Assembly (NCBI GenBank): GCA_049194865.1
Contig: JBLZWL010000022.1
Location: 62,001 to 126,000, forward strand
DNA from: Myxococcus terminator_A
GTDB taxonomy: Bacteria; Myxococcota; Myxococcia; Myxococcales; Myxococcaceae
Length of the DNA: 64,000 bases
Reading direction: 5' to 3'
The notes below the pieces were generated by a model. The model was not told the DNA's origin. It made no database searches and worked only from the letters and a program-made list of their open reading frames with translations. Shown piece after piece: positions 44,017-52,466 of the stretch. Position 1 is the first letter of the stretch. Every line of letters starts with the position of its first letter. The position numbers and the translations under genes were made by a program.

Positions 44017-46095
44017 TCAGTACCGGTTCAGCGCCGTCTTGGGCGCCGGCGCGTAGTGACTGAACTGCATCGTGTACGTCGCCCTTCCCTGGCTGCGGCT
44101 GCGCAGGTCCGTTGAGTACCCGAACATGGCTGCCAGGGGGACCTGTGCCTGGATGGCCTGTAGCCGACCCGGGCGGGGCGTCATGCCGAGCACCCTGCCG
44201 CGACGGCCGTTCAGGTCACCAATCACGTCGCCCATGAAGTCGTCGGGCGTGACGATCTCACAGCTCATGATGGGCTCGAGCAGCACCGGGGTGGCCGCGC
44301 GCACCGCATCCTTGAAGGCCAGGGAGCCGGCGATCTTGAACGCCATCTCGCTGGAGTCCACGTCGTGCATGGAGCCGTCGTAGGCCTCCACCTTCACGTC
44401 GACCATGGGGTAGCCCGCCACCGGGCCGTTCTGCAGGGCCTCCGTGACACCATCACGGACCGCGTCCACGAACTCCTTGGTCACCGCGCCGCCCGTCACC
44501 TTGTTCTCGAAGGCGAAGCCCTTGCCGGGCTCGTTGGGCATCACCCGCAGCCAGATGTGGCCGTACTGGCCCCGGCCGCCCGTCTGACGGATGAACTTCC
44601 CCTCCGCCTCCGTCTGGGTGGTGACGGTTTCCCGGTACGCCACCTGCGGCTTGCCGATGTTCGCGTCGACCTTGAACTCGCGCAGGAGCCTGTCGACGAT
44701 GATCTCCAGGTGCAGCTCGCCCATGCCGGCGATGATGGTCTGCCCCGTCTCCTCGTTCGTCTTCACGCGGAACGACGGGTCTTCCATCGCCAGGCGCTGC
44801 AGCGACTGGATGATCTTGTCCTGGTCCGCCGTCGACTTCGGCTCGATGGCGATGTCGATGACCGGCTCGGGGAACTCCATCCGCTCCAGGATGATGGGCT
44901 GCTTGTCGTCGCAGAGCGTGTCGCCCGTGCTCGCCAGCTTCAGGCCCACCACCGCGCAGATGTCACCGGCGCAGCACTCGGTCAGCTCGTCCTTCTTGTC
45001 CGCGCGCATCTGCACCAGACGGCTGACTCGCTCGCGCTTGCCCTTGACCGAGTTCCACACCGCCGTCCCCGCCTCCAGCTTCCCGGAGTACACGCGAAGG
45101 AAGGTCAGCGTCTGGGATTGGAACGCCGGGTCGTTCATGATCTTGAACGCGAGCGCACTGAACGGAGCGTCGTCCCGCGTCTCGCGGATGGCGTCCTCGC
45201 CCTTGGGCGTCTTGCCATGCACCGGGGGGATGTCCAGCGGGCTGGGCAGGTAGTCGATGACGGCATCCAGCAGCGGCTGCACGCCCTTGTGGCGGAACGC
45301 CGAGCCGCAGAACACCGGGAACAGCTTCAGCGCCACACAGCCCTTGCGGATGGCCGAGCGAATCTCCTGCTCGGTCAGCTCCTGTCCCTCCAGGAACTTC
45401 TCCGTCAGCGCGTCATCCTGCTCCGCCGCCGCCTCGAGCAGCTCCGCGCGCGCCGCCTCCGCCTGCTCGCGGTACTCCTCCGGAATCTCCGCCACGTCGT
45501 AGCGACTGCCCTGCTCCGAGTCGACGAACACCAGCGCCTTCATCGTCAGCAGGTCGATGACGCCGCGGTGCTTGTCTTCGGCGCCCAGCGGCAGTTGCAT
45601 CCGCACCGCTCGCGCACCCAGCTTCTCGCGAATGGTTCCCACGGACATCTCGAAGTCCGCGCCCACCCGGTCCATCTTGTTGATGAAGCAGATGCGGGGG
45701 ACCTTGTACTTGTCCGCCTGACGCCAGACCGTCTCGGACTGAGGCTCCACGCCGTTCACCGCGTCGAACACGGTGATGGCCCCGTCCAGCACGCGCAACG
45801 AGCGCTCCACCTCGATGGTGAAGTCCACGTGCCCCGGGGTGTCGATGATGTTCACGCGGTAGCGATGCTCACCGCGACTCCAGAAGGCGGTGATGGCGGC
45901 CGACGTGATCGTGATGCCGCGCTCGCGCTCCTGGACCATCCAGTCCGTGGTGGTGTTTCCCTCGTGCACCTCGCCCATCCTGTGGATGGCGCCGGTGTAG
46001 AAGAGGATCCGCTCGGTGGTGGTCGTCTTGCCGGCATCGATGTGCGCCATGATGCCGATGTTGCGGTAGCGCTCCAGGGGATGCTCGCGAGCCAT
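44017..46095 (-). CDS. fusA: Elongation factor G
   Basis: 692 residues from ATG 46095 (MAREHPLERYRNIGIMAHID), with GGAGAGG 10 bases upstream; an ATG 17 codons earlier is not preceded by a ribosome site. GTPase motifs AHIDAGKTTTTE, DTPGHVDFT, NKMDR, then domains II-V. Drives translocation and, with RRF, ribosome recycling. It is preceded by a strong terminator-like hairpin. Confidence 0.98.
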   Translation of the reverse strand: MAREHPLERYRNIGIMAHIDAGKTTTTERILFYTGAIHRMGEVHEGNTTTDWMVQERERGITITSAAITAFWSRGEHRYRVNIIDTPGHVDFTIEVERSLRVLDGAITVFDAVNGVEPQSETVWRQADKYKVPRICFINKMDRVGADFEMSVGTIREKLGARAVRMQLPLGAEDKHRGVIDLLTMKALVFVDSEQGSRYDVAEIPEEYREQAEAARAELLEAAAEQDDALTEKFLEGQELTEQEIRSAIRKGCVALKLFPVFCGSAFRHKGVQPLLDAVIDYLPSPLDIPPVHGKTPKGEDAIRETRDDAPFSALAFKIMNDPAFQSQTLTFLRVYSGKLEAGTAVWNSVKGKRERVSRLVQMRADKKDELTECCAGDICAVVGLKLASTGDTLCDDKQPIILERMEFPEPVIDIAIEPKSTADQDKIIQSLQRLAMEDPSFRVKTNEETGQTIIAGMGELHLEIIVDRLLREFKVDANIGKPQVAYRETVTTQTEAEGKFIRQTGGRGQYGHIWLRVMPNEPGKGFAFENKVTGGAVTKEFVDAVRDGVTEALQNGPVAGYPMVDVKVEAYDGSMHDVDSSEMAFKIAGSLAFKDAVRAATPVLLEPIMSCEIVTPDDFMGDVIGDLNGRRGRVLGMTPRPGRLQAIQAQVPLAAMFGYSTDLRSRSQGRATYTMQFSHYAPAPKTALNRY

Positions 46096-46191
46096 TGCGT
46101 CGGTACCTCTCCATGAGGGCGGGAGGGCCATGGGGCCCCGTCTCACGTACCCACCCGGACGATTTCAGAGAACCTGCTTCACCTAAAGAAA

Positions 46192-46222
46192 CCGCCCGGA
46201 TGCAGACTCTGCATCCGGGCGG
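46192..46222 (-). terminator. Rho-independent terminator or attenuator between rpsG and fusA
   Basis: CCGCCCGGATGCAG (46192-46205) pairs perfectly with CTGCATCCGGGCGG (46209-46222) over a 3-base loop. On the minus strand TTTCTTTA follows directly. It starts 22 bases after the rpsG stop, so at least part of the transcription should end before fusA. Confidence 0.85.
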
Positions 46223-46243
46223 GATACCGCGAGGCCGAAAGAC

Positions 46244-46714
46244 CTACCAGCGGTAGTGCGCGAAGGCCTTGTTGGCCTCCGCCATCTTGTGCGTGTCCTC
46301 ACGCTTCTTCACCGCGTTACCGCGGTTGTTGGCGGCGTCCATGATCTCGCCGGCCAACTTCTCCTGCATGGTCTTCTCGCCACGCGCCTTGGAGTACGTG
46401 ATGATCCAACGCATTCCGAGGGCGACGCGACGGTCCTGACGGACCTCGACGGGCACCTGATAGGTGGCGCCACCGACGCGGCGGCTCTTCACCTCCAGCA
46501 CCGGCTTGACGTTGTCGAGGGCCTTCTTGAACGTCTTGAGGGGGTCTTCCTTCGCGCGCTCTTCGATGAGGGCGAAGGCTCCGTAGCAAACGCCTTCCGC
46601 GATGGCCTTCTTGCCCTTCCGCATCAGGTCGTTGACGAACTTGGTGACGAGCCGGTCCTGGAACTTCGGATCCGGAAGAATCTTGCGCTTGGCGACTACG
46701 CGACGGCGAGGCAT
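46244..46714 (-). CDS. rpsG: 30S ribosomal protein S7
   Basis: 156 residues. MPRRRVVAKRKILPDPKFQD start, VNDLMRKGKKAIAEG and GGATYQVPVEV with the beta hairpin near the E site. 16S rRNA assembly initiator of the head and, in E. coli, repressor of the str operon. Confidence 0.98.
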   Translation of the reverse strand: MPRRRVVAKRKILPDPKFQDRLVTKFVNDLMRKGKKAIAEGVCYGAFALIEERAKEDPLKTFKKALDNVKPVLEVKSRRVGGATYQVPVEVRQDRRVALGMRWIITYSKARGEKTMQEKLAGEIMDAANNRGNAVKKREDTHKMAEANKAFAHYRW

Positions 46715-46859
46715 CTCTTCTCTCTTCCCTTACGCCCCACTCTCCTTGGAGAGCTGATGAAACCGGGGCTTCTTGAACTGCTGAAGGAAAACAACCAGGA
46801 CGCTCCCCAGGGTGCGGGGCTCAACGTCCAAACTCTGGAACAACGAAGGTGGTCTGCTC

Positions 46860-47231
46860 TCAGCTCGGGCGCTTCGCGCCGTACTTGGAGCGGCTCTGCT
46901 TGCGGCCCGCCACGCCCACGGAGTCGAGCGTTCCACGAACGATGTGGTAGCGCACACCCGGGAGGTCCTTCACACGACCGCCACGGATCATCACCACCGA
47001 GTGCTCCTGGAGGTTATGGCCCACGCCGGGGATGTAGGACGTCACTTCGATTCCGTTGGTCAGACGAACACGCGCCACCTTGCGGAGGGCCGAGTTCGGC
47101 TTCTTCGGAGTCGTGGTGTACACACGGGTGCAAACGCCGCGCTTCTGAGGGCACTCCTTGAGCGCGGGGCTCTTGCCCTTGATGTTCAGCTTCTCGCGGC
47201 CCTTGCGGACCAGCTGGCTAATGGTCGGCAC
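46860..47231 (-). CDS. rpsL: 30S ribosomal protein S12
   Basis: 123 residues from GTG 47231 (PTISQLVRKGREKLN), with AAGAGG about 7 bases upstream. The decoding loops are the streptomycin-sensitive forms: TPKKPNSALRKVAR and the RGGRVKDLPGVRYH loop. First gene of the str operon, about 85 bases after the strong promoter at 47315-47342. Confidence 0.98.
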   Translation of the reverse strand: MPTISQLVRKGREKLNIKGKSPALKECPQKRGVCTRVYTTTPKKPNSALRKVARVRLTNGIEVTSYIPGVGHNLQEHSVVMIRGGRVKDLPGVRYHIVRGTLDSVGVAGRKQSRSKYGAKRPS

Positions 47232-47256
47232 TGATACCTCTTCCTCGGGTTGGCCC

Positions 47257-47274
47257 CCCCTTAGAAACAAGGGG
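47257..47274 (-). promoter_or_regulatory. Small hairpin in the rpsL leader
   Basis: CCCCTT (47257-47262) pairs with AAGGGG (47269-47274) across AGAAAC. It lies between the promoter and the rpsL ribosome site and could act in leader control of the str operon. Confidence 0.4.
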
Positions 47275-47314
47275 CGGCGCATATCTACCTACAGGACTAC
47301 TGAAAAGGGCCGCG

Positions 47315-47342
47315 AGTATAGGGACCGACCCCACCGTGTCAA
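47315..47342 (-). promoter_or_regulatory. Strong sigma-70-type promoter of the str operon
   Basis: On the minus strand TTGACA (47342-47337), a 16-base spacer and TATACT (47320-47315). This is the closest match to consensus seen in the window, and it points at rpsL, 85 bases away. Confidence 0.8.
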
Positions 47343-47444
47343 GCACGGCATGACGCGGACCTGAACAGGTCAGCGCCAGCGAGGTCATTCCCGGAGACTC
47401 GACAACCCAGGGTACAACAGGTCGCTCCTCTACTCCGCGTGCAC

Positions 47445-47939
47445 TCAGAAGTCGAGGACCATCACCACGGCGTCCTCGCCCTCGTCCGCGTAGTAGTTCG
47501 GCCGGATGCCGACCGGGCGGAAGCCGAACGTGCGGTAGAGCTGGATGGCCGCCTCGTTGCTCTTGCGGACCTCCAGCGTGGCCAGGCAGCACCGCCGCCC
47601 CGTCCCTCGCTCGAGCACCTCTTCCATCACCGCTCGCGCCACGCCCCGCCGACGATGCTGGGGCGCGGTGGCCACGTTGAGGACGTGCACCTCGTCGTGG
47701 ACGATCCAGAAGATGGCCAGCCCCAGGAGCAGCGGCGGCCCGGTCTCCTGGGCCTCCTCCACCAGGAGGATGGTGGACCACTCGTGCTGGAGCTCGCGCT
47801 TGAGCAACTCCTGCGACCACGGATTCTTGAAAGCCGCCTGTTCCAGCGCCATCACCGCGGCCAGATCATCCACCGTCATCTGACGGATCAGGAAGCCATG
47901 GGGCGCCCGCGGCTCTCCATCCTCCCTCAGCCGCCTCAT
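47445..47939 (-). CDS. rimI: Ribosomal-protein-alanine N-acetyltransferase (RimI-like)
   Basis: 164 residues of the GNAT fold: RRRGVARAVMEEVL for acetyl-CoA binding and EVRKSNEAAIQLYRTFGF, typical of RimI. It acetylates the N-terminal Ala of S18, in the cytoplasm. Its ATG overlaps the stop of the SurA-like gene by 4 bases (ATGA), so the two are translationally coupled. It lies 103 bases upstream of the str promoter, fitting a ribosome-modifying role. Confidence 0.9.
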   Translation of the reverse strand: MRRLREDGEPRAPHGFLIRQMTVDDLAAVMALEQAAFKNPWSQELLKRELQHEWSTILLVEEAQETGPPLLLGLAIFWIVHDEVHVLNVATAPQHRRRGVARAVMEEVLERGTGRRCCLATLEVRKSNEAAIQLYRTFGFRPVGIRPNYYADEGEDAVVMVLDF

Positions 47940-48649
47940 CGCTTCGCCTCCCGTGTGAAAGGCGCCACCCGCCGCACCTGCGCCGAGGCCCGCACCTGCG
48001 CGAGTTCCTCCACCGCCAGCGCCGCATAGCGTTCACGAAAGAGCTTCTCGCGGATGACGTCTCGCACCGTCTCGTAGTCCGTGGGGTAGTCCGCCGCGTG
48101 CTGTTCGTAGAAGCGGCGGATCTCCGTCTCGCCCACCTGCGCCCTCAGGCGGATGCGGCTGTCCAGGACGCGCTCGGCTCGCAGCCCGCGCGCCAGGAGG
48201 GCCTTGAGCCCCTCCAGCGTCACGTCATTGCGGGCCAGGAACCGTTCCAGTGTGAGGGGACCGCCAATCCGGGCGCGGAACGCCTCCAACCTCGCCTCCA
48301 CTTCCGACGGCTCGGCGGGGAAGGCCTGGAGCCGGTCGGCGTTGAGCACCTGGACCCGCTGGTTGATGACCAGCTCCAGGGCGCCTCGGAGGGTCTCTTC
48401 GTCGAGGGGGGCCTCGAGCGCCTGGACGCCGCCCCGCTGGACGAGGGCCACCCGGGCCTCGAACTCCAGCTCACTCAAGGACAGGACCCGGCCCTCGATG
48501 ATGGCGACCACCCGGTCCACCACCCTCTTCCCGGCCTCCGTGGGCGCACCCTGGGCCCACGATTGGGACACCGGCAGCAACAGGAGCCAGCCCGCCAACC
48601 ACAAGGTCCCCGCTCCTGCTCGGCGCGGCGCTGCCATGGCCTCCCTCAT
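47936..48649 (-). CDS. SurA N-terminal-like periplasmic protein
   Basis: 237 residues from ATG 48649; a second ATG 12 bases later is possible. A signal peptide (about 1-33, ending SWAQG) and a helical SurA/trigger-like domain (about 40-235) with VVAIIEGRVLSLSELEFEAR and a VINQRVQVLNADR stretch. There is no PPIase parvulin domain. The family name is SurA N-like, chaperones for outer-membrane proteins. The overlap with rimI is by 4 bases. A TATAAA 11 bases before the ATG is the likely -10. Confidence 0.8.
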   Translation of the reverse strand: MREAMAAPRRAGAGTLWLAGWLLLLPVSQSWAQGAPTEAGKRVVDRVVAIIEGRVLSLSELEFEARVALVQRGGVQALEAPLDEETLRGALELVINQRVQVLNADRLQAFPAEPSEVEARLEAFRARIGGPLTLERFLARNDVTLEGLKALLARGLRAERVLDSRIRLRAQVGETEIRRFYEQHAADYPTDYETVRDVIREKLFRERYAALAVEELAQVRASAQVRRVAPFTREAKR

Positions 48650-48660
48650 CTTTCGGCGAC

Positions 48661-48666
48661 TTTATA
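48661..48666 (-). promoter_or_regulatory. Putative -10 (TATAAA) of the SurA-like gene
   Basis: Minus-strand TATAAA ends 11 bases before the ATG at 48649, in a 100-base gap shared with the divergent dnaJ-type gene. No good -35 is visible. Confidence 0.45.
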
Positions 48667-48749
48667 CATCCCAGACCAGCCGAACAGTCCTTGCTGGCGC
48701 ACTCCCACCGACTGGTTACTTTCAGTTGCGTACACCCCGGCGGGAACAA

Positions 48750-49769
48750 ATGGCGGACGACTACTACCAGATCCTCGGCGTTGATCGGACGGCCTCGGAG
48801 GAGGCCATAAAGAAGTCGTACCGGAAGCTGGCGCGCCAGTACCACCCCGACGTCAACCCCAACAACAAGGCCTCCGAGGAGAAGTTCAAGCAGCTCGGCA
48901 ATGCCTTCGAAGTGCTGTCGGACCCGAAGAAGCGCAAGCTCTACGACGAGTTCGGCGAGGACGCGGAGAAGATCGGCTTCGACGAGAAGAAGGCGGAGGC
49001 CTATCGCCAGTACCGCGCCGCCGCCTCCAGGGGCGGAGCGGGCGGCATCCCCTACGGGGGCGAGGACTTCGACCTGGGCGACCTCTTCAACGACCTCTTC
49101 GGAGGACGCCGTGGAGGCGGGGGCGCCGGGGCGGGCCCTGGAGGCTTCGACCCGAATGAAGTGTTCAGCCGGGGCCGCCGCCGTCCTCCCATGGGCCCCG
49201 AGCGGGGCAATGACTTGTCCACCCAGGTCCGCGTCACGCTGGGGGAAGCCGTCACCGGCGCGGAGCGGACCCTGTCCGTGACGAGGCCGAATCGAGGAGG
49301 CACGGGCCCCGACGAGCCGAGCCGCCTGACGGTGAAGATTCCCGCCGGCGTGCAGACGGGCTCCAAGGTGCGGCTGGCGGGCCAGGGGGCTCCCGGCCTG
49401 CGCGGCGGCCCCCCCGGCGACCTCTTCATCGAGACCGAGGTGATGGACCACCCCCTGGTCCGCCGCGAGGGGGACGACCTGCATCTGGATCTACCCGTGA
49501 CGGTCTCCGAGGCGATGTTCGGCGCGGAGGTGCGCGTCCCCACCTTCCAGGGTGAGGTCACCGTCAAGGTTCCATCGGCCTCACAGACGGGTCGGCAGAT
49601 GCGCCTCAAGGGGCGCGGAGTGCCTTCCCTCAAGGGCGGAGCTCCCGGGGATCTCTATCTCCACCTCCAGGTCAAGGTGCCGGATACCGATACCCCGGAG
49701 ACGCGGGCCGCCGCGGAGGCCCTGTCCAAGGCCTACCGCGAGGATGTACGTCGCGAGCTGACGCTGTGA
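48750..49769 (+). CDS. CbpA-like DnaJ-family co-chaperone (no zinc finger)
   Basis: 339 residues from ATG 48750. J domain with HPD (YHPDVN, residues 33-38), a Gly/Phe-rich linker (about 88-145) and two C-terminal substrate-binding beta domains (about 150-320, LTVKIPAGVQTGSKVRL and VTVKVPSASQTGRQMRL). The four CxxCxGxG zinc repeats of DnaJ are absent, which fits CbpA or DnaJ type B/C. It stimulates DnaK ATPase; no dnaK is in the window. It is divergent from the SurA-like gene, so both may serve envelope or stress folding. Confidence 0.93.
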   Translation: MADDYYQILGVDRTASEEAIKKSYRKLARQYHPDVNPNNKASEEKFKQLGNAFEVLSDPKKRKLYDEFGEDAEKIGFDEKKAEAYRQYRAAASRGGAGGIPYGGEDFDLGDLFNDLFGGRRGGGGAGAGPGGFDPNEVFSRGRRRPPMGPERGNDLSTQVRVTLGEAVTGAERTLSVTRPNRGGTGPDEPSRLTVKIPAGVQTGSKVRLAGQGAPGLRGGPPGDLFIETEVMDHPLVRREGDDLHLDLPVTVSEAMFGAEVRVPTFQGEVTVKVPSASQTGRQMRLKGRGVPSLKGGAPGDLYLHLQVKVPDTDTPETRAAAEALSKAYREDVRRELTL

Positions 49770-49862
49770 TGGTGTTGGCTCTTGTCCTGGGCGCCGCCCC
49801 GTCATAGACGGCCCCTCTACCCTTCTTCACACGTCGCCGCAGGAAACGGAGCACACGCGCAC

Positions 49863-50594
49863 ATGGGCCTCTTCGACATCTTCACGGGCGGTTCGGGGCC
49901 CGAGAAAGCCCTCAAGCTCAAGCCCAAGGTCACCCAGAAGTACGGTGACCCGGCGACACGGCAGAAGGCCATCCAGCAGCTGGGAGAGATGAAGTCTCCC
50001 GAGGCCGTCTCCGTGCTGCTCGCACGCTTCACCATCACCGTGGACCCGCTCACCACGGACGCGGACGAGAAGGAGCACACCTTCGAGCTGGTGAAGTCCT
50101 TCGGCAAGGACGCAGCCGTCCAGCCCATCGTCGAGTTCCTCAGCAAGACGGAGCAGGCCACGTCCTGGGCCCTGCGACTGCTGAATGAGCTGGTCAGCGA
50201 AGAGGAAGCCACTGGCGCCTGCGTCAACGCGCTCCAGCACCTCTCCGCCACGTACACGAAGAACCCGGAGAAGAAGGTCGTCCTCCTCCACCACGTCACC
50301 GGCCGAGAGGACCCGCGCGTGCCGCCCGCCGTCCTCCCCTTCCTCGAGGACATGTCAGACGATGTGAAGATCGCCGCCCTCAAGGCGCTCGCCTCCTTCA
50401 AGTACGAGCCGGCGCGCGAGCCCATGCTCAAGCTGCTGACGGCCGACGAGACGGCCCGCCGGGTGCAGACCTCCGTGATTGCCGCCCTGGCGGACGCGGG
50501 CTTCAACGTGACGAGCCACCGGGCCCAGGTGGAGCCGCTGCTGGTGGAGCCGTTCGTCGTGGACAAGGACGGCCGCATCCAGCGCAAGGCGTGA
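49863..50594 (+). CDS. HEAT-repeat protein
   Basis: 243 residues from ATG 49863 (MGLFDIFTGG). The rest is an alpha solenoid of about five HEAT-like pairs, such as RQKAIQQLGEMKSPEAVSVLL and MSDDVKIAALKALASFKY. There is no signal or membrane segment. It is a probable protein scaffold or inhibitor. A hybrid histidine kinase gene begins 104 bases downstream in the same direction, so a functional link is possible but unproven. Confidence 0.85.
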   Translation: MGLFDIFTGGSGPEKALKLKPKVTQKYGDPATRQKAIQQLGEMKSPEAVSVLLARFTITVDPLTTDADEKEHTFELVKSFGKDAAVQPIVEFLSKTEQATSWALRLLNELVSEEEATGACVNALQHLSATYTKNPEKKVVLLHHVTGREDPRVPPAVLPFLEDMSDDVKIAALKALASFKYEPAREPMLKLLTADETARRVQTSVIAALADAGFNVTSHRAQVEPLLVEPFVVDKDGRIQRKA

Positions 50595-50641
50595 GCCGGG
50601 CTGTCCTGTCGGGCAGCCGACACGGACACTGTCCTCCGGAT

Positions 50642-50660
50642 GGCCCTGCACACCAGGGCC
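50642..50660 (+). terminator. Hairpin between HEAT gene and hybrid kinase
   Basis: GGCCCTG (50642-50648) pairs with CAGGGCC (50654-50660), loop CACAC. 48 bases after the HEAT gene stop. No T-run. Confidence 0.45.
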
Positions 50661-50698
50661 GTTCCCAGGCGCTCGGAACTTGAAGCAGGATTCTCACC

Positions 50699-52390
50699 GT
50701 GCGCTCGAAGAAAAAAGGGGCCCTGGCAGAGGTCGTGCCGCTGCGCCCCAACACCTCGAAGAAGTCCACCCGTCGCGCCGTGAAGCCGCCTCCCCTGGCG
50801 GACTCCGACGCCACAGCGCGCGCCCTCCTGGAGATGGCGCGGCACCTCACCGACAACGCCGGCCCCACCGAGGCGCTGCGGTCCCATCTCCAGACGCTCC
50901 ACGCACTGCTCAAACCCAAGGTCTGTTACGTGGCCCGCTACTTCCCCTCCCGGGAACAGCTCCACGTCGAGCACGTGCGCGGACGCTACGACAGCCGCGT
51001 CGTCGCCGCCGTCCCGGGCGAGGGCGTGGTGGGACGCGCCTTCTCCGAGAAGAAGCTGCTGCACGAGGCGGACACGCTCGCCGTGCCGCTCGAGAGCCCG
51101 CACGGCGTCACCGGCGTCCTCGTCGTCCTGGGCGCTCGCCGCACCGTCTCGGACACGGTGCTCCAGTCGCTGGCCGCGCAGCTCGCCGCCGCGTACGAGG
51201 TGGCCCGCCTCCGCGACGACAGCGCTCGCAGGAACAAGGACCTCCAGACGGCCATCGCCGGCCTCAAGAGCCTGGAGCAGAACCGCGAGGAGCTGCTCGG
51301 CAACGTCTCGCATGACCTGAAGAACCCGCTCACCACCATCAAGTCGTACCTGGCGATGATGGGGCGCGAGAAGCTGGGGTCCCTCACGGACTCCCAGCGC
51401 CGCGCGGTGCAGATCTGCGACCGGAACTCCGACCGCATGCTGCGCATGGTGAATGACCTGCTGCTCATGTCCCGCCTGCAGTCAGGGAAGATGCAGCTCA
51501 ACCAGCGCCCCTTCGGACTCAAGGCCGTGGCGGAGGAAGTGGTCCGCTCGCTGGGCGTCCTCGCCGAGCACGGCAAGGTCAGCGTCACCATTCCCCCCTG
51601 CCCCGAGGTCTTCGTCCGCGGAGACCGCGAGCGCATCGCCGAGGCCATCCACAACCTCGTCGAGAACGGCATCCACCACAGCGAGGCCGACGACTCCGTC
51701 GAGGTCAGCGTCTCCACCGCGGATGGACTCGCCACACTCACCGTGAAGGACAGCGGCCCGGGCATGTCCTCCGAGGCCCTGGAGCACGTCTTCGATGCCT
51801 TCTACCGGGCACAGCCGGGCGTCCCTCGGCCTCCGGGCGCTGGGCTCGGCATCCCCCTGGTGGGGAAGATTGTCGCGCTGCACGGCGGCCGGGTGGAGGC
51901 CAAGAGCGTGCTGGGCGAGGGAAGCACCTTCGAGATGGTGCTGCCCATGTTCGCTGGAGCGGTGAACTCGCCTGACCTGAACCAGGCGGCCCCCAAGGCG
52001 GGCGGCATCCTGCTCGTGGAGGACGACGCGGACTGCCGCGAGGTGCTGCAGCAGGTGCTGGAGCAGGAGGGCTACCGGGTGATGGCCACCTCGGGAGCCT
52101 CCGAGGCGCGCTCCATCCTCTCTCACATCCGACCGGCCATGGTGCTGCTCGACCTGCGGCTGAGCGAAGAGGACGGCCAGTCGGTGCTCCGCTTCATCCG
52201 AGGCAACGAGTCGCTGGCGGACATCGTCGTGTACATCATCTCAGGTGCCAGCGAGGTGGCCTCCCTCACGTCGGGACAGGGTCTGGAGCGAATCGACGGC
52301 TTCTTCGAGAAGCCGCTCCAGTTGCCCAAGCTCCTGGACACGGTGGCGGCGGTGGTGCGGCCCAGCCGCCGGGCTCCGGCTGTCCCCTAG
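50699..52390 (+). CDS. GAF-domain hybrid histidine kinase with C-terminal receiver
   Basis: 563 residues from GTG 50699. GAF (about 45-180), a HisKA domain with NVSHDLKNPLTTIKSY (His about residue 204), HATPase_c (about 300-415, with DSGPGMS and GLGIPLVGKIV) and a receiver (about 435-555): Asp in VLLDLRLSEEDG and Lys in FFEKP; the conserved Thr is Ser (YIISGAS). There are no membrane segments, so a cytoplasmic sensor for a small ligand or for a protein such as the HEAT product next to it. It phosphorylates its own receiver; no downstream regulator is adjacent. Confidence 0.92.
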   Translation: MRSKKKGALAEVVPLRPNTSKKSTRRAVKPPPLADSDATARALLEMARHLTDNAGPTEALRSHLQTLHALLKPKVCYVARYFPSREQLHVEHVRGRYDSRVVAAVPGEGVVGRAFSEKKLLHEADTLAVPLESPHGVTGVLVVLGARRTVSDTVLQSLAAQLAAAYEVARLRDDSARRNKDLQTAIAGLKSLEQNREELLGNVSHDLKNPLTTIKSYLAMMGREKLGSLTDSQRRAVQICDRNSDRMLRMVNDLLLMSRLQSGKMQLNQRPFGLKAVAEEVVRSLGVLAEHGKVSVTIPPCPEVFVRGDRERIAEAIHNLVENGIHHSEADDSVEVSVSTADGLATLTVKDSGPGMSSEALEHVFDAFYRAQPGVPRPPGAGLGIPLVGKIVALHGGRVEAKSVLGEGSTFEMVLPMFAGAVNSPDLNQAAPKAGGILLVEDDADCREVLQQVLEQEGYRVMATSGASEARSILSHIRPAMVLLDLRLSEEDGQSVLRFIRGNESLADIVVYIISGASEVASLTSGQGLERIDGFFEKPLQLPKLLDTVAAVVRPSRRAPAVP

Positions 52391-52419
52391 CGGGAAGGAA
52401 TGGACCGCGGAACGAACAA

Positions 52420-52440
52420 GAGGTGGCCGTAAGCCACCTC
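52420..52440 (+). terminator. Hairpin between hybrid kinase and argS
   Basis: GAGGTGGC (52420-52427) pairs with GCCACCTC (52433-52440), loop CGTAA, 30 bases after the kinase stop and just upstream of the argS -10. Confidence 0.6.
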
Positions 52441-52448
52441 TGCTTGGC

Positions 52449-52454
52449 TAGTAT
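52449..52454 (+). promoter_or_regulatory. Putative -10 (TAGTAT) of argS
   Basis: TAGTAT ends 12 bases before the argS ATG; no Shine-Dalgarno is visible. It lies directly after the kinase terminator hairpin. Confidence 0.4.
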
Positions 52455-52466
52455 CCGCGCCGTCCC

